The notes below the pieces were generated by a model. The model did not search any database and was not told where the DNA came from. It worked only from the letters and a program-made list of their open reading frames with translations. A DNA stretch of 64,000 nucleotides from Ferrigenium kumadai (GTDB lineage Bacteria > Pseudomonadota > Gammaproteobacteria > Burkholderiales > Gallionellaceae), in NCBI RefSeq assembly GCF_018324385.1, contig NZ_AP019536.1:1674001-1738000 (forward strand). The letters are read 5' to 3'. The stretch's first letter is position 1; each line of letters opens with the position of its first letter. A program made the position numbers and the translations under genes. This document shows positions 62,667 to 64,000 of the stretch, one piece after another.

Positions 62667-64000
62667 TTACATCTGCTCCAGCAGCGCCTCGAACTCCCCG
62701 ATCGGCACCGGCTTGCTGAACAAGTAGCCTTGGTAGGCCATACATTCGTGGTGTTTGAGGAACGCCAGCTGCGCCTCGCTCTCCACCCCTTCGGCAATCA
62801 CGTTCAGATGGAAGCTGGTTGCCAGATCGATGATGGTCTGGACCAGCAGCGCGTCGCTGCCATCACTTACGATGCCGTGTATGAAGCTCTGGTCGATCTT
62901 GAGTTGATCGAGCGGCAATTGCTTGAGGTAGGACAGCGATGAATAACCGGTGCCGAAATCGTCCATCGAAAGGCTGACCCCGAGCTGGCGTAGCGCCCTC
63001 ATCTTGTCCACCGTGCCCGCCAGATCGGCCAGCACCATGCTCTCGGTCAGCTCCAGCTTCAGGCGCTCAGGTTTGACGCGATGAGCCATCAGAAGCTTGT
63101 CCACCTTATCCACGAAGTCCGGCAGCGCGAACTGCTTCGCGCTGATGTTCACCGCCAGCGTCAGGTTGCGCGTCCGCTCGTTGCCGCCCCATAGGGCGAG
63201 CTGCCGGCAAGCGGTATCCAGCACCCACTGGCCGATATCGATGATCAGCGTGCTCTCTTCGGCGACCGGAATGACCTGCGCGGGCATCACCAGGCCGCGC
63301 TGCGGATGCTGCCAGCGCAGCAATGCCTCTGCGCCGATGGGCCGGTTGCTGCTGTCCACCTGTATCTGGTAATACAGCTGCAACTGCTGCTTCGCGATGG
63401 CATGCCGCAGGTCATGTTCCAGCGCGGCGTGGTTCGCCACGTTCTCCTGCATGAGCGGGTCGAAGAAACGCACCGCATTGCGCCCCGAATCCTTGGCCTG
63501 GTACATCGCCATATCGGCATGGTGCAGCAGCTCTTCCACCGGACTCTCGTTGCCGAGATAGAGGCTGATGCCGATGCTGGGTGAACTGTGGTGCTCGTGC
63601 TCCTTGAGCCGGTACGGCTGCGCCAGCGTCTCGCGGATCTTCTCGGCGACCAGTCCGACCTTGTGCGCGGCATCTTCCGCATTCCGGCTGACCTCTTCGA
63701 TCAGCACCACGAACTCGTCTCCACCCAGTCGCGCCACGGTATCCGACTCGCGCACGCAGGACTTGATGCGCCTGGCGACATCGACCAGCATCATGTCGCC
63801 GTAATCGTGCCCCAGCGTGTCGTTGAGCGACTTGAACTTATCCATGTCGATGAACAGCACCGCGCCGTAGTTGCGGTGGCGCGCGGAGGCGGGCAGCGCG
63901 GCGCGGAAGCGGTCGAGAAACAGGCGCCGGTTGGGCAGCTTGGTCAGCGCGTCATAGAACGCCAGGTTGCGGATCTCCTCCTCGGCTTGTTTGCGCGCGG
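62667..64000 (-). CDS. GGDEF-EAL c-di-GMP protein (5' end beyond the window)
   Basis: The frame runs open to the right edge, so the N-terminus is missing. The visible part has a GGDEF domain starting LAFYDALTKLPNRRLFLDRF, an intact GGDEF preceded by RESD (RxxD inhibitory site) and an EAL domain with AEALLRW, ELTESMVL, DDFGTGYSSLSYL and EGVES. Both enzymatic motifs look intact. A sensor region should lie upstream. It is convergent with lplT. Confidence 0.93.
   Translation of the reverse strand, partial: ARKQAEEEIRNLAFYDALTKLPNRRLFLDRFRAALPASARHRNYGAVLFIDMDKFKSLNDTLGHDYGDMMLVDVARRIKSCVRESDTVARLGGDEFVVLIEEVSRNAEDAAHKVGLVAEKIRETLAQPYRLKEHEHHSSPSIGISLYLGNESPVEELLHHADMAMYQAKDSGRNAVRFFDPLMQENVANHAALEHDLRHAIAKQQLQLYYQIQVDSSNRPIGAEALLRWQHPQRGLVMPAQVIPVAEESTLIIDIGQWVLDTACRQLALWGGNERTRNLTLAVNISAKQFALPDFVDKVDKLLMAHRVKPERLKLELTESMVLADLAGTVDKMRALRQLGVSLSMDDFGTGYSSLSYLKQLPLDQLKIDQSFIHGIVSDGSDALLVQTIIDLATSFHLNVIAEGVESEAQLAFLKHHECMAYQGYLFSKPVPIGEFEALLEQM

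Overview
The window reads as a chromosomal segment of a betaproteobacterium. High GC content, dense short operons with 1-4 bp stop/start overlaps, and the gene set (PhoH with a PIN domain, CHASE2 cyclase, several c-di-GMP enzymes, EncFtn/encapsulin, YgfZ, YejABEF, LplT) suit the Nitrosomonadales/Gallionellaceae type of freshwater chemolithotroph. The placement is inferred from gene content and style; no rRNA gene is present to settle it.

Layout. 1-6.6 kb: a run of envelope genes (lipoprotein, winged-helix regulator, two TonB-like anchored proteins flanking an S9 lipoprotein peptidase) leading into comEC, followed by a candidate structured small RNA (6661-6790). 6.8-13.7 kb, minus strand: a yqjDEK-like membrane trio and the yejABEF peptide importer, with a REP-like inverted repeat inside the start of yejE. 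13.8-17.3 kb: a small hypothetical gene, ygfZ, a CbiM-like membrane protein, a GNAT enzyme, an L,D-transpeptidase and tadA.

17.35-21.55 kb is the most unusual region: a cluster of seven small genes, all on the plus strand, separated by attC-like sites and with no integron integrase in the window (a CALIN-type array). It carries a peroxiredoxin, a membrane protein, a GNAT, an isochorismatase-like hydrolase, an NTF2-like protein, a DJ-1/PfpI protein and an SRPBCC protein. Two of the attC sites look collapsed, and the whole array sits between 58-bp imperfect direct repeats (47/58 identical).

21.6-30.5 kb: a cNMP-binding protein, Bcp peroxiredoxin, PhoH-PIN, GST, MsrB, YciB, YciI, BolA, a PpiC chaperone and a large CBS-PAS-GGDEF-EAL protein behind an FNR-like box. 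30.8-34.1 kb: a GH108 muramidase, holin, five-span membrane protein and lipase-like hydrolase that look like a stand-alone lysis module. 34.2-38.3 kb: a SemiSWEET, a phosphatase, an EAL-CZB phosphodiesterase, a KTSC protein and an AT-rich TPR/ankyrin gene. 38.5-46.8 kb: purL (with a dispersed repeat translated inside it), nnrD, a SpeE-like protein, SIMPL, LemA, GIDE and VOC proteins. 47-48.2 kb: encapsulated ferritin plus encapsulin shell, an iron-storage nanocompartment. 48.3-53.3 kb: a YcgR-like PilZ protein, a cold-shock protein, cytochrome b561, an ABC-F ATPase and tRNA-Arg(CCT). 53.4-57.1 kb: a CHASE2 adenylate cyclase with SH3, M48 and DUF3617 proteins. 57.1-61.3 kb: an alr-mtnP-apt-mtnA-aldolase operon that fits methylthioadenosine/5'-deoxyadenosine salvage through a DHAP shunt. 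The window ends with lplT and the 3' part of a GGDEF-EAL gene.

Three themes recur: c-di-GMP signalling (two GGDEF-EAL proteins, one EAL-CZB, one PilZ), redox and iron defence (two peroxiredoxins, MsrB, encapsulin, GST, BolA), and dispersed repeats intruding into coding sequence (yejE, purL).
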